DNA from: Agrostemma githago
Taxonomy: Eukaryota; Streptophyta; Magnoliopsida; Caryophyllales; Caryophyllaceae
Assembly: GCA_958450325.1 (NCBI GenBank)
Contig: OY288243.1
Coordinates: forward strand, 39,592,878-39,656,877
Direction of reading: 5' to 3'
DNA length: 64,000 nucleotides
A program made the position numbers and the translations under genes. The notes under the pieces were generated by a model. That model ran no database searches. It was not told the origin of the DNA and worked only from the letters and a program-made list of their open reading frames with translations. How positions within the stretch are numbered: position 1 is the first letter of the stretch; each line of letters starts with the position of its first letter. Of this stretch, positions 14,083 to 24,776 are shown in pieces.

Positions 14083-14963
14083 ATGCCTCCACGAAGAGAA
14101 AATGAAAACAATGATATGGTCGCTATGATGGTACAATTGATAGCTCAGAATGCAGGTCTTGTCCAAGCTGTGGAACAAATGACCGCTGTTACTCAGAATA
14201 TGAATGATAGGGTTGAGAATGAGAATGATCCTACACCCACTGTTGCTGGAATGTTTGAAGCGGTACAGAAAAAGAAGCCGCCGACCTTTACTGGGAAAGG
14301 GGATCCTAATGAACTAGATAATTGGGTTAGGGAGATGGAGAAAAATTTTCTAGCTGTAGGTTGTCCACATGAATTTCAGGCTAGGATCGCTGTCTTCTAT
14401 CTGAAAGAAGAGGCGGACATTTGGTGGCAGACTGTTAAAGAGGACTTTATGAAACCAATTAAGGTAAGGAATCCTAATGGCACACACACACACTATATGA
14501 TAAAGACTGGGAAACTCTTCAAAAGATATTAGAAGCAGAATTTTTCCCGGAACATGTGAAGCATCAAAAGTTAGCTGAATTTGGAGACCTAAAGTAAACC
14601 GATTAGATGAGTGTGAAAGACTTTTATAATAAATTTGTCGAGCTTAGTCGTTTTGCTAAGGAGCTAGTGCCAACTGAGGGAATTAAAGCATCTAGGTTTG
14701 AGGATAATTTACATTGGAAGATTAAGGGTAGATTTGCTGAAGAGACATTCACTTCATTAAGAGATGTCTATGCTACGACTTTTAATATTGAGAGAAGTAA
14801 CCAGAAGATGGAGGGTGAGATGGCAAGTACTGGGACTATGAAGAGGGAGTTTTAGGGGAGTCAATCTGACACCCTAGCGAAGAGAGGGAATTTCAATACT
14901 AATAATAATACTCAACACATGTCCCGATCTTTTGGAGGGAATATGAAGAAAGAAGGTAATAGC
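14083..14963 (+). pseudogene. gag: G1 gag (N-terminal and core), frameshifted and truncated
   Basis: The start MPPRRENEN at 14083 is preferred over the upstream in-frame ATG at 14029, because G2 begins MSRRNENND at the equivalent place. The core shows the Retrotrans_gag signature: PPTFTGKGDPNELDNWVREMEK, then CPHEFQARIAVFYLKEEADIWW. The frame is lost at about 14480, where a CA run (cacacacacacac) is 2 bp longer than in G2, leading to a stop at 14530. The reading resumes at 14607 with MSVKDFYNKFVELS and stops again at 14853. Gag-like sequence continues to about 14963, where inverted LTR begins. The zinc knuckle is not here but on the minus strand near 30100. It would encode the particle core protein. 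Confidence 0.85.
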
Positions 14964-15274
14964 TGAAGAGGAAGGAAACAAGGGAATGAAGATTTTGGGA
15001 TGGGGTTTGAGGGATACGTAGGTTGTATGTAATTGGGGATTTCCTTTTTTTTTCTTTTCCTTATTGTGTTTGACACAAAGTCGAATCCGATACAAATTCG
15101 GTTTATAAATAGCGTTCCACTTTAAGAAAATTAAAACCGATTTATTATAAGATGACCCAAAATACTTTAATTTTATAATGACATTAAAAATATTTTTCCA
15201 ACTTAAAAACCCGATTTAAATAAAAGTAGAAAAGTCAAGCTTTATAATTGACTCGGAAAATAATGGGGTGTTAC
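14964..15274 (-). repeat. Truncated, inverted copy of the first 311 bp of the G1-family LTR
   Basis: Read on the minus strand from 15274 it starts TGTAACACCCCATTATTTTC and follows the LTR start at 11651 closely until cttcctctt at 14964, where gag sequence of the opposite strand takes over. On its 5' side (minus strand) lies the polypurine tract aacaagggaagtc (15275-15287), so it is the beginning of a 3' LTR. Confidence 0.9.
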
Positions 15275-16092
15275 AGACTTCCCTTGTTAAAACAAAACTT
15301 CGTCCTCAAAGTTTAAACTCGCCCTTCAAAATAAAGTCTCACATTACTATAAAGCCCAAAAGACATGTTCACTCTATATATCCAAAATCCGCCAAAATCC
15401 TCATATATATCCAAAATAAACCTTTTACTTCATATATCCAAAATCCGTCAAATTAAGTACACAACCTTAAAGATATCTTAAATTTTTAATTTCCTCAAAT
15501 TCCACAAGCATTTAATTCCTCAATTTTCATAGTACACAACTTCACAACCATCTAATTCCATAAGCTCACCAAATTCCACAAGATAATATTAGAGTTCAAA
15601 ATCGCCAAAATTCTCATACCCTCTAAGGGAAAAGTATCACTTTCCAAGTTAAGAGCATGTCGGACAAAAATATTTAAATTATATCAAAAATTTGAAATTC
15701 ACAAGTTCGACCATTTTCCAAGTATGTAATGCACAAAATCAAAAAGTCAATCAAATAAGTGCGGTTAGCACTACCAAACCAACAATATGTGCGTTGAGCA
15801 CAAAATCACCAATATGTGCGTTGAGCACAAATTAACCACAAATATGTGCGTTGACCACAAACAAACCACAAACATGTGTAAACAAGTCAATTTCAAGTAA
15901 TAACAAATAACCAATGATATTGTGCTTATTAAGCATCAACGATAGCCAAAATATTCATATTTGTGACCAATAACTAGATATTAGCATGCAATCACACAAG
16001 AACATGCTAAGTTTACCACAAAAATAAATAGTCATGTATATTTCAATCCACCTTAAAATAAAGCTTAGTTCTCGAAGCACGAAAAATTTACA
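15275..16092 (-). other. Inverted G1 3' UTR with PPT, decayed hairpin and tandem repeats
   Basis: The polypurine tract (15275-15287) is preceded on the minus strand by actttgaggacgaagt, a decayed form of the hairpin seen intact at 33015-33034. Further along, about four imperfect copies of a roughly 32-bp unit containing atgtgcgttgagcac lie at 15770-15880. Matching 3' UTR sequence lies in plus orientation at 32431-33053 and in G2 at 42253-42960. No coding sequence. Confidence 0.75.
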
Positions 16093-17257
16093 TTAGGCAA
16101 AAAGATGAGGGTATTTGGTTTTCATAACTGTCTCGACTTCCCAAGTAGCCTCTTCCACATTGTTATTATTCCACAACATTTTGACCATTCTTGTTTCATT
16201 TCTACGGGTTTTTCGCACTTTACTATCCAAAATCTGAACAGGAGTCTCTTCATAAGTCATAGTCTCATCAAGCTCAATCGTCTCCGGGTCTAACACATGT
16301 GATGGATCACTAACGTATTTCCTTAATTGGGAAACATGGAACACATTATGTACTCGTTCTAGATCATCTGGTAAATCAAGTCGGTAAGCCATCTCGCCAA
16401 TACGCTCCAAGATCTCATACGATCCAATAAACTTAGGACTCAATTTGCCCTTCTTACCGAACCGCATCACTCCCTTAGTAGGAGAAACACATAAAAGAAC
16501 TTTATCACGAACTTCAAATTCTATGTGCCTACGAGTCTTATCTGCATAATAACTCTTCTGGTGGTCTTGAGCCGCTTTCATCTTGTTCTGTATAATTCTA
16601 ACATTATTCTCAACCATTTCGGTTGTCATCTCAGGCGCTAAAATCACATGCTCACTAATATCACCCCAACACACCGGACTTCTACACTTGCATCCGTATA
16701 AAGTCTCAAATGGTGCCATCTGAATTGTGGCTTGATAACTGTAATTATATGAGAACTCAATAAGGTCTAACCTATCCTCCCAGCCTCCTTGAAATTGTAA
16801 GACACAAGCTCGCAACATATGCTCATGTATTTGATTTGTTCTTTCAGTGACCATCGGTAGCTGGATGAAATGCTTTGCTCATCTTAAGTTTGGTTCCTAA
16901 AGCTGTCTGAAGTTTCTCCGAAAATATCAAAACAAATCTAACATCCCTATCAGATACAATATCTTTTGGACCTCCATGAAGTCTTAACACATGATGTATA
17001 TAAGTATCAGCAATCTGCTTCTTCTTCCAAGTATCTTTCATTGGAATAAAATATGCACTATTAGTCAGTCTATCAATTATCACCCAAATCATATTATTAC
17101 CTTTCTGTGATCTCGACAAACCAGCTATAAAAACCATGGAGATTGAGCTCCACTTCCACTCGGGAATTTCTAAAGGCTGCAGCTTCCCTTGCGGTCTCCT
17201 ATGTTTACTCGTAACCTTTTGACATATCAAGCACCGAGCCACGAAATCTGCTATATG
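16093..17257 (-). pseudogene. G1 integrase, core to chromodomain-like end, frameshifted
   Basis: The upstream piece (17242-16844) carries CLICQKV, the CxxC half of the HHCC zinc finger, then IPEWKWSSISM and the DDE core with VSDRDVRF and FHPATDG. The next piece (16854-16093, another frame) starts TERTNQIHEHMLRACVL and ends in a chromodomain-like tail (VKMLWNNNNVEEATWE...YPHLF). The first catalytic Asp, expected after ISM and present in G2 as FMDFI, is Val here. The second is in SDRD and the Glu is in TERT after the frameshift. The enzyme would insert the cDNA. The copy is dead by both the frameshift and the D-to-V change. Confidence 0.9.
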
Positions 17258-17261
17258 TTTC

Positions 17262-18581
17262 TGGTGAGCTGAAGTCGTATGCTCCCAAAGATACTATTTA
17301 TACACTTATAACCACAAACCTAAGACAGTAGTGTAGGGAAATAAGGGTCGATCCACAGAGAAGACAAAGTAATTTAAGTGAATTAAAACTAGAAATTAAT
17401 AACTAAGAAGGGGGGTGATTTGGGTGGTTGAGTAACTAAAACTAACTAATAAGCAAACAACAAAATCGATAATAATAATGGAAGAGTTCAGAGGATTAAA
17501 ACGATCTCGGTAAGAATTTTCCACAACTAATTATCAAATTGATCATAGACTAACAACTTTCTCCTAACTCTTGAGCACACTATCGTGGGAAGTAAATCCC
17601 GAATCTCACGTGAATATTATTTGACTCAGAACGCGATAATCAAATAACCTAATTATCAAACAACCTAATACACGCGATTAAGTTTAATTCAATAATAGCA
17701 TTAACGAATAGAGAACGATAGAATTGACGACCAATAAAACAAGCGATTATTAGTTCGAATCACAAGTTAAATCTCTCTCTAACCTAGATATGATGAAACA
17801 CATCCAATATTAAGGTCAAAGATCGTTACTTTATCTAACGGCTTTGAACAATTACGGATTCAATCGCTAGAATAACAATAGATTGAAAATTGCAAAGATT
17901 AATTAGCTATTTTAATCTAAACATTCAACAATCATGCAAATATGAACGGAGAGATAACAATACTCGAGAGATAGAATAAAGGAGAATTAAAGTCTCACAA
18001 TTGACTAATTAGAAGCTTCAAATCTTAATCCGAGATGATGGAATTAGTTCTTCATGCTAGGGTTTTTCTTCTCCAATTCTAATTGAACGTAACAATGAGT
18101 GATGATGAATAATAATGAATCATCCATCCCCCTCTTAACCTAATACTAGTTTCCTAATAATAATAATAATAAAATAGAAAGATATAAAGTTTCCTAAAAT
18201 AAAACAAAGTCTTCTAAACGTAATAAATTAAGGCGGAATAAAACTAAAACGCGTCACGGAAACAGGCCTTCACGCGAGTCGTATAGAAGCCGCGCGACTC
18301 GCCCGCCCGCGCGACTCGCCTGGTCTTCATGCGACTCGCCTGGCGGTCTGTTCGCCTTCACAGTTTCTTTCGTGCTTCCTCGCTCCGTGTCTTCTATTGG
18401 GCTCTCCAATTCTTCATGAGTCATTCATTCTTGGCCCAACTAACGATCGAGATTAGAATCCTCCGAAAAGCTTGTATTACACTCGTATCAAAATAACACA
18501 AACGCACTACAAAACACACGATTAAGCTCACAAAACTACACAAAAACCGTCGTAATAACTACGACTAAATCCGGCCCATCC
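17262..18581 (-). mobile_element. Solo LTR (Athila/Tat-like?) inserted in the G1 integrase zinc finger
   Basis: A 1.32-kb noncoding block splits the integrase reading between GLKK and IADFVARC. It is flanked by the repeat gtttc (17257-17261 and 18582-18586). On the minus strand it ends ...CAGCTCACCA; the expected TG start is not intact. Near its 3' end it holds gggtcgatccacagag (plus strand), which resembles gggtcgtgtccacggag in the NA3 LTR. It also carries a GC-rich near-palindrome block at a comparable place in its 5' part. No ORF, no second LTR. Confidence 0.65.
18263..18352. repeat. GC-rich gcgactcgc near-palindrome block in the solo LTR
   Basis: Five copies of a gcgactcgc-type motif lie here: cgcgagtcg, two gcgcgactcgcc and two tgcgactcgcctgg-like units. 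On the minus strand the block ends cgcgtgaaggcctgttt. It stands out against AT-rich flanks. Confidence 0.8.
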
Positions 18582-18587
18582 GTTTCT

Positions 18588-18711
18588 TCAAACCGGAACA
18601 CCAAATTGCAAATTTCAAGTCCGCATACATTTTATTACCCCTAGAGTGAACAGAATACGGTGTTGCATGTGCCTCAGTCATTATTATCTCCTTGATCTCC
18701 CAGTGGTTAGG
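18588..18711 (-). pseudogene. G1 integrase N-terminal zinc-finger segment
   Basis: The minus strand reads VPNHWEIKEIIMTEAHATPYSVHSRGNKMYADLK...CSGLKK. This is the HHCC-type N-terminal domain, with the two His in EAHATPYSVH, and it joins the RNase H side at 27811. NA2 (18717-27805) separates it from RNase H, and the solo LTR 17262-18581 separates it from the integrase core. Confidence 0.85.
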
Positions 18712-18716
18712 CACAC

Positions 18717-21090
18717 AGATAAACGTCATTTTAGTGATTATTTTACCCACATTTATTTACTTATTCGGGTCGATTTTGTGTGTTTAATTGATATTATAGC
18801 TCAATATAGATTATTATACGATATTAAGTGTTAATTAGTCGTTTTAGTTATAATTATCGTAATAATTGTTATTTTCCGAGAATTTGGTACTGCCTTGTCT
18901 TGTGTGTATTTTTGTAGGTACCGTCTGAAGAAATGACCGAGTGAAGACGAGAAAGAATCGGGTCAAAAAACAAAGCGGGTCAAGCAAATTAAAGTCAAAG
19001 GCCAACTCGATCGAGCTGTCTTGAAATGACAATATCTCACTCATACGACATCGGAATTAAGTGATTCAGGATGCGTTGGAAAGCTAAGTTCGAGACCTAG
19101 AAGATTGTAGAAGGAAGCGAGACTCAAATTCGTCATATTAGGACTTGAAATCAAGGTACGAGGCAGCAGCTATTGAATGAAGGTGAACATCGGGCCAAAG
19201 TACCAAATAAAGGGATCCAGCCCTTTATTGAAAGGGAGGAAAAGGTGGAGAGAGATAGGACAGCTGGAGGGGAGTGGATTTGGAAGTAAAATGGACTGAT
19301 TTGGTAAGGGGAAGGTGGACCGTAGGGTAGGTTAGTTTAGAGGAAGGAAAGCATTAGAGAATAGTAGAAGTAACAAGCAGAAACACAAAAAGCCCGTAGG
19401 CAGCACAAGAGGGAGCTGTAGGTTAGAGTAACACGGAGAGCAGTAGCAGACGAGGGAGGCCGAACAGTAGGAGTAGAGTAGCAGTAAGATTAGGAGATTA
19501 ATTATTCCTCTCTTAATTTTTCTCATTAGTTTAATCCTAGCTGCATTAGGTTGATATGGTTTAATTAGTTGGGTTAATCTTGCTACACTATATTCTCCTT
19601 TATTTATACAATTCTCCATCTCAAGTTTGGTACAATTTCTTCTCTTTTTCATTATTGTTCATCTTTATTGTTTATTAGTTTAAGTTAATTTTATTGCACA
19701 ATTAGTTTAAAGTTGGCATCTTTATGAGTTGTTCATGCTTATTATTATGATTAGAGTAGTGAATAGTTTAATTAGTTTAGTATTAATTATGTTCGAGTAG
19801 TTTATTTTTTGGGTCGGGGAAAGCTTTGTATGTCTTATTTTGTGGGTTTTGTTGTGGGTTTACGTTCTTGTCTATTATTGTTGGTAGTCTCCATTGATTG
19901 CGATTTTTGTATGATTCGCTTGACTTGGCCGCGATAGGTGAATTATATTCTCGAGCTCTCTTTGGGGTGGGTCGACCTAGTAATAAGTGCGAGAGCCCAT
20001 TATTAGGACCGTTCCGGGTAGATAGAGACTCGAGAGAGACCCTTTATCTTCCAAACTACCGACCGTAATCGACTCGTTTGTGAACCCCGATAACTCCCTT
20101 TAGACTACTTTGTTGACCTTGACCCTTGCCCTTTTCATCATATTTAATTTCATTTGTTTGTTTGATTTGTTTAGTAGGATAAGAGGAGTGAGCTCTAGGT
20201 TAGAGTAACACGGAGAGCAGTAGCAGACGAGGGAGGTCGAACAGTAGGAGTAGAGTAGCAGTAAGATTAGGAGATTAATTTTTCCTCTTTTAATTTTTCT
20301 CAGTAGTTTAATCCTAGTTGTATTAGGTTGATATTGGTTTAATTAGTTGGGTTAATCTTCCTACACTGTATTCTCCTTCATTTATACAATTCTCCATCTC
20401 AAGTTTGGTACAATTTATTCTCTTTTTCATTATTGTTCATCTTTATTGTTTATTAGTTTAAGTTAATTTTATTGCTTAATTAGTTTAAAGTTTGCATCTT
20501 TATGAGTTATTCATGTTTATTATTACGATTAGAGTAGTGAATAGTTTAATTAGTTTAGTTTTAATCATGTTTAAGTAGTTAATTTCTAGGGTCGGGGATG
20601 GCTCGGTTTGTCTCGTTTTGTGGGTTTGTTGTGGGTTTATTATCTTGTCTATTATTGTTGGTGTTTTCCATTGATTGCGATTTTTGTATGATTCGCTTGT
20701 CTTGGCCGCGATAGGTGAATTATATTCTCGAGCCTTGTTTGGGGTGGGTCAACCTAGTAATAAGTGCGAGAGCGCGTTATTAGGACCGTTCCGGGTAGAT
20801 AGAGACTCGAGAGACCCTTTATCTCCCCAATTACCGATCATAATCGACTCGTTTGTGAACTCCGATAACTCCCTTGAGACTACCATGTTGACCTTGACCC
20901 TAGCCCTTTTCATCGTATTTAATTTCATTTGTTTGTTTGATTTGTTTAGCTCGCTAGTTTAGACCGAGACCTTTATTTAGCTAGACCGTCCCTGTGGAAT
21001 TCGACCCGACTTACTCTCGACTACCCAAGTTTAGGATTAGTTGGTTTTTATTTTGATCGACCGGGATTCGCGACAAATCCCCGTCCGTCA
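18717..21090 (+). repeat. NA2 5' LTR with an internal duplication
   Basis: It starts agataaacgtcattttag (TG changed to AG) and ends ccccgtccgtca. It is about 0.7 kb longer than the 3' LTR because of a tandem duplication (19420-20192 and 20193 onward). The AT-rich LTR has no ORF of interest. Confidence 0.9.
19420..20950 (+). repeat. Tandem duplication of about 770 bp inside the NA2 5' LTR
   Basis: gttagagtaacacggagagc occurs at 19424 and again at 20197, each followed by the same 750 bp or so ending in gtttgtttgatttgttta. The 3' LTR has this segment once (from about 26876). The junction sequence near 20170-20192 (taggataagaggagtgagct) matches the sequence before the segment in the 3' LTR, as expected for unequal exchange between LTR copies. 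Confidence 0.85.
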
Positions 21091-21093
21091 AAT

Positions 21094-21110
21094 TGGCGCC
21101 GTTGCCGGGG
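21094..21110 (+). other. NA2 primer-binding site
   Basis: TGGCGCCGTTGCCGGGG, three bases after the 5' LTR; identical to the NA3 site on the minus strand (57651-57667). Confidence 0.9.
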
Positions 21111-21289
21111 ATGGTACTAAGTTAGATATTTGTCTTAGTTTTGTTTCGGAGTTAGTCTTTTCTTATTTTTTTTTGTATATATAAGTCTATAGCTTGTTTT
21201 GTATATATTTGTGTTTTTTGTGTGTTCTCTTTTCATTTGTGTCTTATTTTGTCATTCTTCTTTAATCTCTTTTTCTTTTCTTATCTATA

Positions 21290-22323
21290 ATGCCTTGTCT
21301 TGCCGACCATAGTAGACCGGATCCCGAGTTGTTTGCCTCATCCATTAACATTGGGTTTTTGAGGATCCTTGCTTCGATATTGAGCCTTATTATAAAGATT
21401 TGGTGGAGCGGGATACCTTTCATGGGCTTGAGAGTGTGGATGTAAATGGTCTGTTTGAAAATTTTGTGGACTTGTGTTGTGTGTTTAAAAGGGATGGAGT
21501 GTCCCTTGATACCATTAAGCTCATATTGTTTCCCTTTTTTCCTAAGGATGAAGCTAAGAGATGGTTTCGTTCACATCCCCCTAACACCTTCACCTCTTGG
21601 AACCCACAAGCCCTTGCATTTCTTAGAAAATTTTTCCCTCTCTCGAAGATTGCCAAGTTTAGAGATGAGATTCTTAACTTTGAACAAGGCGAGTTTGAGA
21701 GTTTGAGTAAGGCTTGGGATAGGTTTAAGGGTTTATTGAGAGCTTGTCCAGTTCATGGAATCCCACTTTGGCTAACCACTTCAACCTTTCTTCAAGGTTA
21801 GCTTCCTCACCATCGAAACTTAATCATCTTTTCATCAGAGAGAAAATTCAATGAGTTAAATGATGATGAAGTTTCTGGTTTAATTGAAAGAGTGGCTAAT
21901 GTCAATGATCAATGGGGATTTGTGAGAGTGAGAGAAGACCCACCCATGCTTTCCTTGCAATATGTGTCAAGTGATAGGGTCGAGTCTTATTCTCTTGATA
22001 ATGTGCATGATTCTCCTATTTGTCAAGCTTCTCATCCCCTTGTGACCGTGAATGCTATGCATGCTATTTCATCTACTTATGCTTTATGTGGTGTTTTGGG
22101 ATCTACTTTTCATACTCTTCCTTCTTGTTCTTTCCCGCCTCTTATTGATGATGAGGAGGATGATGATGATTTGCATGTTGTTTCATATGTTCCCCAAACC
22201 CCTTTGAATGATGTTAATTATGATTTGCATGCTATTGATTCTTGTGAACTGACTTGGCTTTTTTCAACACAACTTCCACATCCCATTGTCCAACTTACAC
22301 CTCTTGTTGTGAGTGTTAATGTT
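21290..22323 (+). pseudogene. gag: NA2 gag (Athila-type Retrotrans_gag), frameshifted
   Basis: The ATG at 21290 opens MPCLADHSRPDPELFASSINIGF. A shift near a T run at 21354-21359 leads to the frame of 21400-21801 (EDPCFDIEPYYKDL..., LILFPFFPKDEAKRWF, LAFLRKFFPLSK, FESLSKAWDRFKGLLRACPVHGIPLW). After a stop at 21799 the domain continues as LPHHRN...FNELNDDEVSGLIERVANVNDQWGF. This order, including the WFxxxP and RFKxLLRxCPxHG signatures, is that of Athila/Tat gag. No zinc knuckle follows. Instead a poorly conserved linker with IDDEEDDDD leads into the acidic ORF. Confidence 0.8.
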
Positions 22324-22421
22324 GTTAGTTGGAATGTATGCTTTTTGAAGAAAATGTGTGCTTGGATAAGTTTTATGATCTTTGTACAGAGGAAAACCAT
22401 GAAGATCTTAGCTTGTGCGAG
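22324..22421 (+). pseudogene. NA2 acidic ORF, part before the LINE
   Basis: In the frame beginning about 22331 this reads LECMLFEENVCLDK...LSLCE, aligning with the NA1 ORF. A one-base deletion near 22325 relative to NA1 takes it out of frame with the upstream linker. The LINE entered after codon CE; the TSD tagcttgtgcgag (22409-22421) ends here. Confidence 0.65.
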
Positions 22422-23913
22422 TTTTTTTTTTTGGTGAAATGTAAGTATATCATTCATCAAAAAAATATACATAGAAGTTCATATACTGTACATGAGATAT
22501 GAAAAACAGCGACAAAAGATTAAAACCCAACTAATTAACAGGTATAGCCTATAGAACGGAGTTGGGAGATATCATCATTCGTTAATTTATCCTTCTGGTT
22601 GATTCTGATTCTGTTTCGGACCTCCATTATGATCTGATTTGCTATCAATCCGGGGCAAAGTAGACTGTTCTCAATCCTCGCTCTGTTCCTTTGGTTCCAA
22701 ATGTAGTAAAAAGTAGCAGCTAGAATGGCAGCCTGCAGTCTCCATCTCACCGTGTTCTCACGGTAATCAATAAGTGTCGCCATACTAAGACTGTAGCCTG
22801 TTATCTATTTCAGACTCTTCAGAATCTCGACACTGTATGAGCACTCAGTAAATAGGTGAGTGATACTCTCCTCACCCATCTGACAGACGCAGCAATTTTT
22901 ATTGTCAACACAACCGAGATTATATAGTTTTTCCTTCGTGTTGATCCCTCGTTGAGTGATCAGCCATAGCATCAAGCTGTGTTTCTGTACATTTCATGGG
23001 TTCCAAACAACATTGGTCCAAGGAGGCTTAGTCGGAGGAGGATTCAACCATTTATAGGCCCCTTTAATCGAGTATCCTTTGGGATCAATAGACCATTTTT
23101 CATCAACATATCCTGATTTCATTATTTCTTTTACCTTGCAGATAGATTTCCATGCCCACAGAACATCCCTCGAAGGCCGATAATCATGCCATTCAATATT
23201 TTTGAGATAAATAGTGGAAATCCATTTGATCCATAAGCTATCTCGTTTCTCATAAACCCAGTTTACGAGTTTCCCGATAGCTGCAATATTAACATCACCC
23301 GGCTTCTTGATACCTAGTCCACCTGCATCTTTTGGCCACGTTACAGTGCCCCAAGCAACAAGGGGGATCCGTCTATATTCCGCATTTCCGTCCCATAAAT
23401 AATTTCTACATATTGTTATTCTTTTGATAATGTATTTGGGTAGCAGGAAGATGCTAGACCAATAATTGTAAAGGGTATTGAGGACAGAATTGATCAACGT
23501 TACCCGACCGGCATAGGATAGTTTACGAGCCCCTAGACTTCTGATACGAGCCACTATATTCTCAACTAGGATGTCACATTCTCTTCTGCTGATTTTACCT
23601 GTTTGTACCGGAACCCCAAGATACCGGAATGGGAGCAAACAACCTTCCTTAATACGGGTGACTTGGTAAATGTCGTTCTTGTGCTGATCCTTAACCCCAG
23701 AATAATACACTTCCGATTTCTCTTTATTCATATTAAGACCAGTAGTATGAGAGAAAGTCGAGAAGGCCCTCATGAGGAACATGATAGAGGGCACTTCTCC
23801 CTTACAAAATAGTAGCAGGTCATCTGCGAAAATAAGATGGGAAAGTCGCAACTTCTTGCATTTGGGATGAAATTTAAACGGCCAATTTGCAGTTGCATAT
23901 GAGATAATTCTCG
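22422..23913 (-). mobile_element. LINE-a: 5'-truncated L1-type LINE inserted in the NA2 acidic ORF
   Basis: The element is 1.49 kb with an 11-T tail at 22422-22432 (poly-A on its own strand). It has a TSD of about 13 bp, tagcttgtgcgag (22409-22421) and tagcttgtgtgag (23914-23926), with one mismatch. It is 5'-truncated inside the reverse transcriptase, as is usual for target-primed insertion. Confidence 0.92.
22535..23911 (-). pseudogene. LINE-a ORF2 fragment: RT palm/thumb plus zf-RVT
   Basis: From about 23911 the minus strand reads ...ANWPFKFHPKCKKLRLSHLIFADDLLLF with the catalytic FADD intact, then the L1 thumb (FRYLGVPVQTGKISRRECD, LSYAGRVTLINSVL) and a C-terminal connection region to a stop at 22994. 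A zf-RVT-like segment follows in a disrupted frame (CVDNKNCCVCQMGEESITHLF, about 22860-22920), then a tail (22783-22535) with YYIWNQRNRARIEN. The frame 22994-24016 extends into NA2 sequence at its start, and that part is not LINE. The endonuclease and fingers are missing, so the copy cannot act on its own. Confidence 0.88.
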
Positions 23914-24661
23914 TAGCTTGTGTGAGTTGGAGGGCATATCTTTTGAGGTTGATTATAAGAGCTTGGAAAGGGAGTTGAGCGAAAGAGAGACTCTTGAGGT
24001 TGAAAGGAAGGAGCAAAGAGAAGATAATGAGATATTGGATGTTGCTTTCAGTGATGAGAATATTGAGATCGAGGATACTTGGGATTTTGAGGTTGATTTC
24101 TTTGAGGAACCAATTTTTGAGAAATTTGAGTCTTTCTCTTGTATGGATTATGAGTCTCTTTCACCCATTGACGCTTTGGATCTTATTTCTCTTACTCCTT
24201 TACTTGAGCCCATGCTTATAGGTGAAGATTTTGGAGCTCCTTTAGAGGAGTTTGTGTTAGCTTTTGGTTTGTCGCTTGATGATTCTTTGATTGAGACACT
24301 TGACGATGGAGAGATGATTAAGACCCCCAATATGAGTGAAAATGGGGAGCATGATTGTGTGAGTGCCTCTCCTCTTGTGATTTTTGAGTCGAGTGATAAA
24401 TTTTGGGAATTTGAGTTTGATAATGCCTACCATATCCACAAACCCTTCATTACCACTCTTATATCTTGGTTTTGTGGATTATCTTGCTTGCCTCACTATG
24501 ATCATGTTGGTGAGGATTGTTCAAATGCATATGACAAGCTAATGAGATCTTCGGTAGGATACTTGTTTGATTTGTGTTTAGTGTATATATTTCTTTTTTG
24601 TGTGTTTTTGTGTTGTTTTCTTCTTGTGTGTTGGTGTCCACTTGTGATCTTGAAGAAATAA
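23914..24661 (+). CDS. NA2 acidic protein with hydrophobic C-terminus, main open part
   Basis: There are 248 open codons from the LINE junction to the stop at 24659-24661. There is no natural start, as the frame continued from before the LINE. Order: LCELEGISFEVDYKSLERELSE (likely helical), a long Glu/Asp-rich stretch (EDTWDFEVDFFEEPIFEKFE), SLSPIDALDLISL, a second acidic stretch, a Trp/Phe patch (KFWEFEFD), HYDHVGEDCSNAYDKLMRSS, then about 30 hydrophobic residues (YLFDLCLVYIFLFC onward) ending in KK. NA1 encodes the same order (9018-9968), so the protein was kept for some time in both lineages. I know no family for it. By place and shape it could be a membrane-anchored env-like product or a Gag-fused accessory protein. 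That is inference. Confidence 0.6.
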
Positions 24662-24776
24662 CAACAAGATGGTGGATAAAAGGGAAAAGATCAAGAATCA
24701 TTCACCAAGTGATGAAAGATCGAGTTTGAAATGGTAAATTTTTCACCCACCCTCTCTTTTCTCCCACCCTAGTCTT

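Noticed and set aside
16105..16293. Plus-strand 62-codon frame
   Set aside because: It is antisense to the well-supported integrase C-terminus.
22218..22472. 84-codon minus frame over the LINE-a tail
   Set aside because: It crosses the T run and the NA2/LINE junction and is antisense to the NA2 gag linker and acidic-ORF region.
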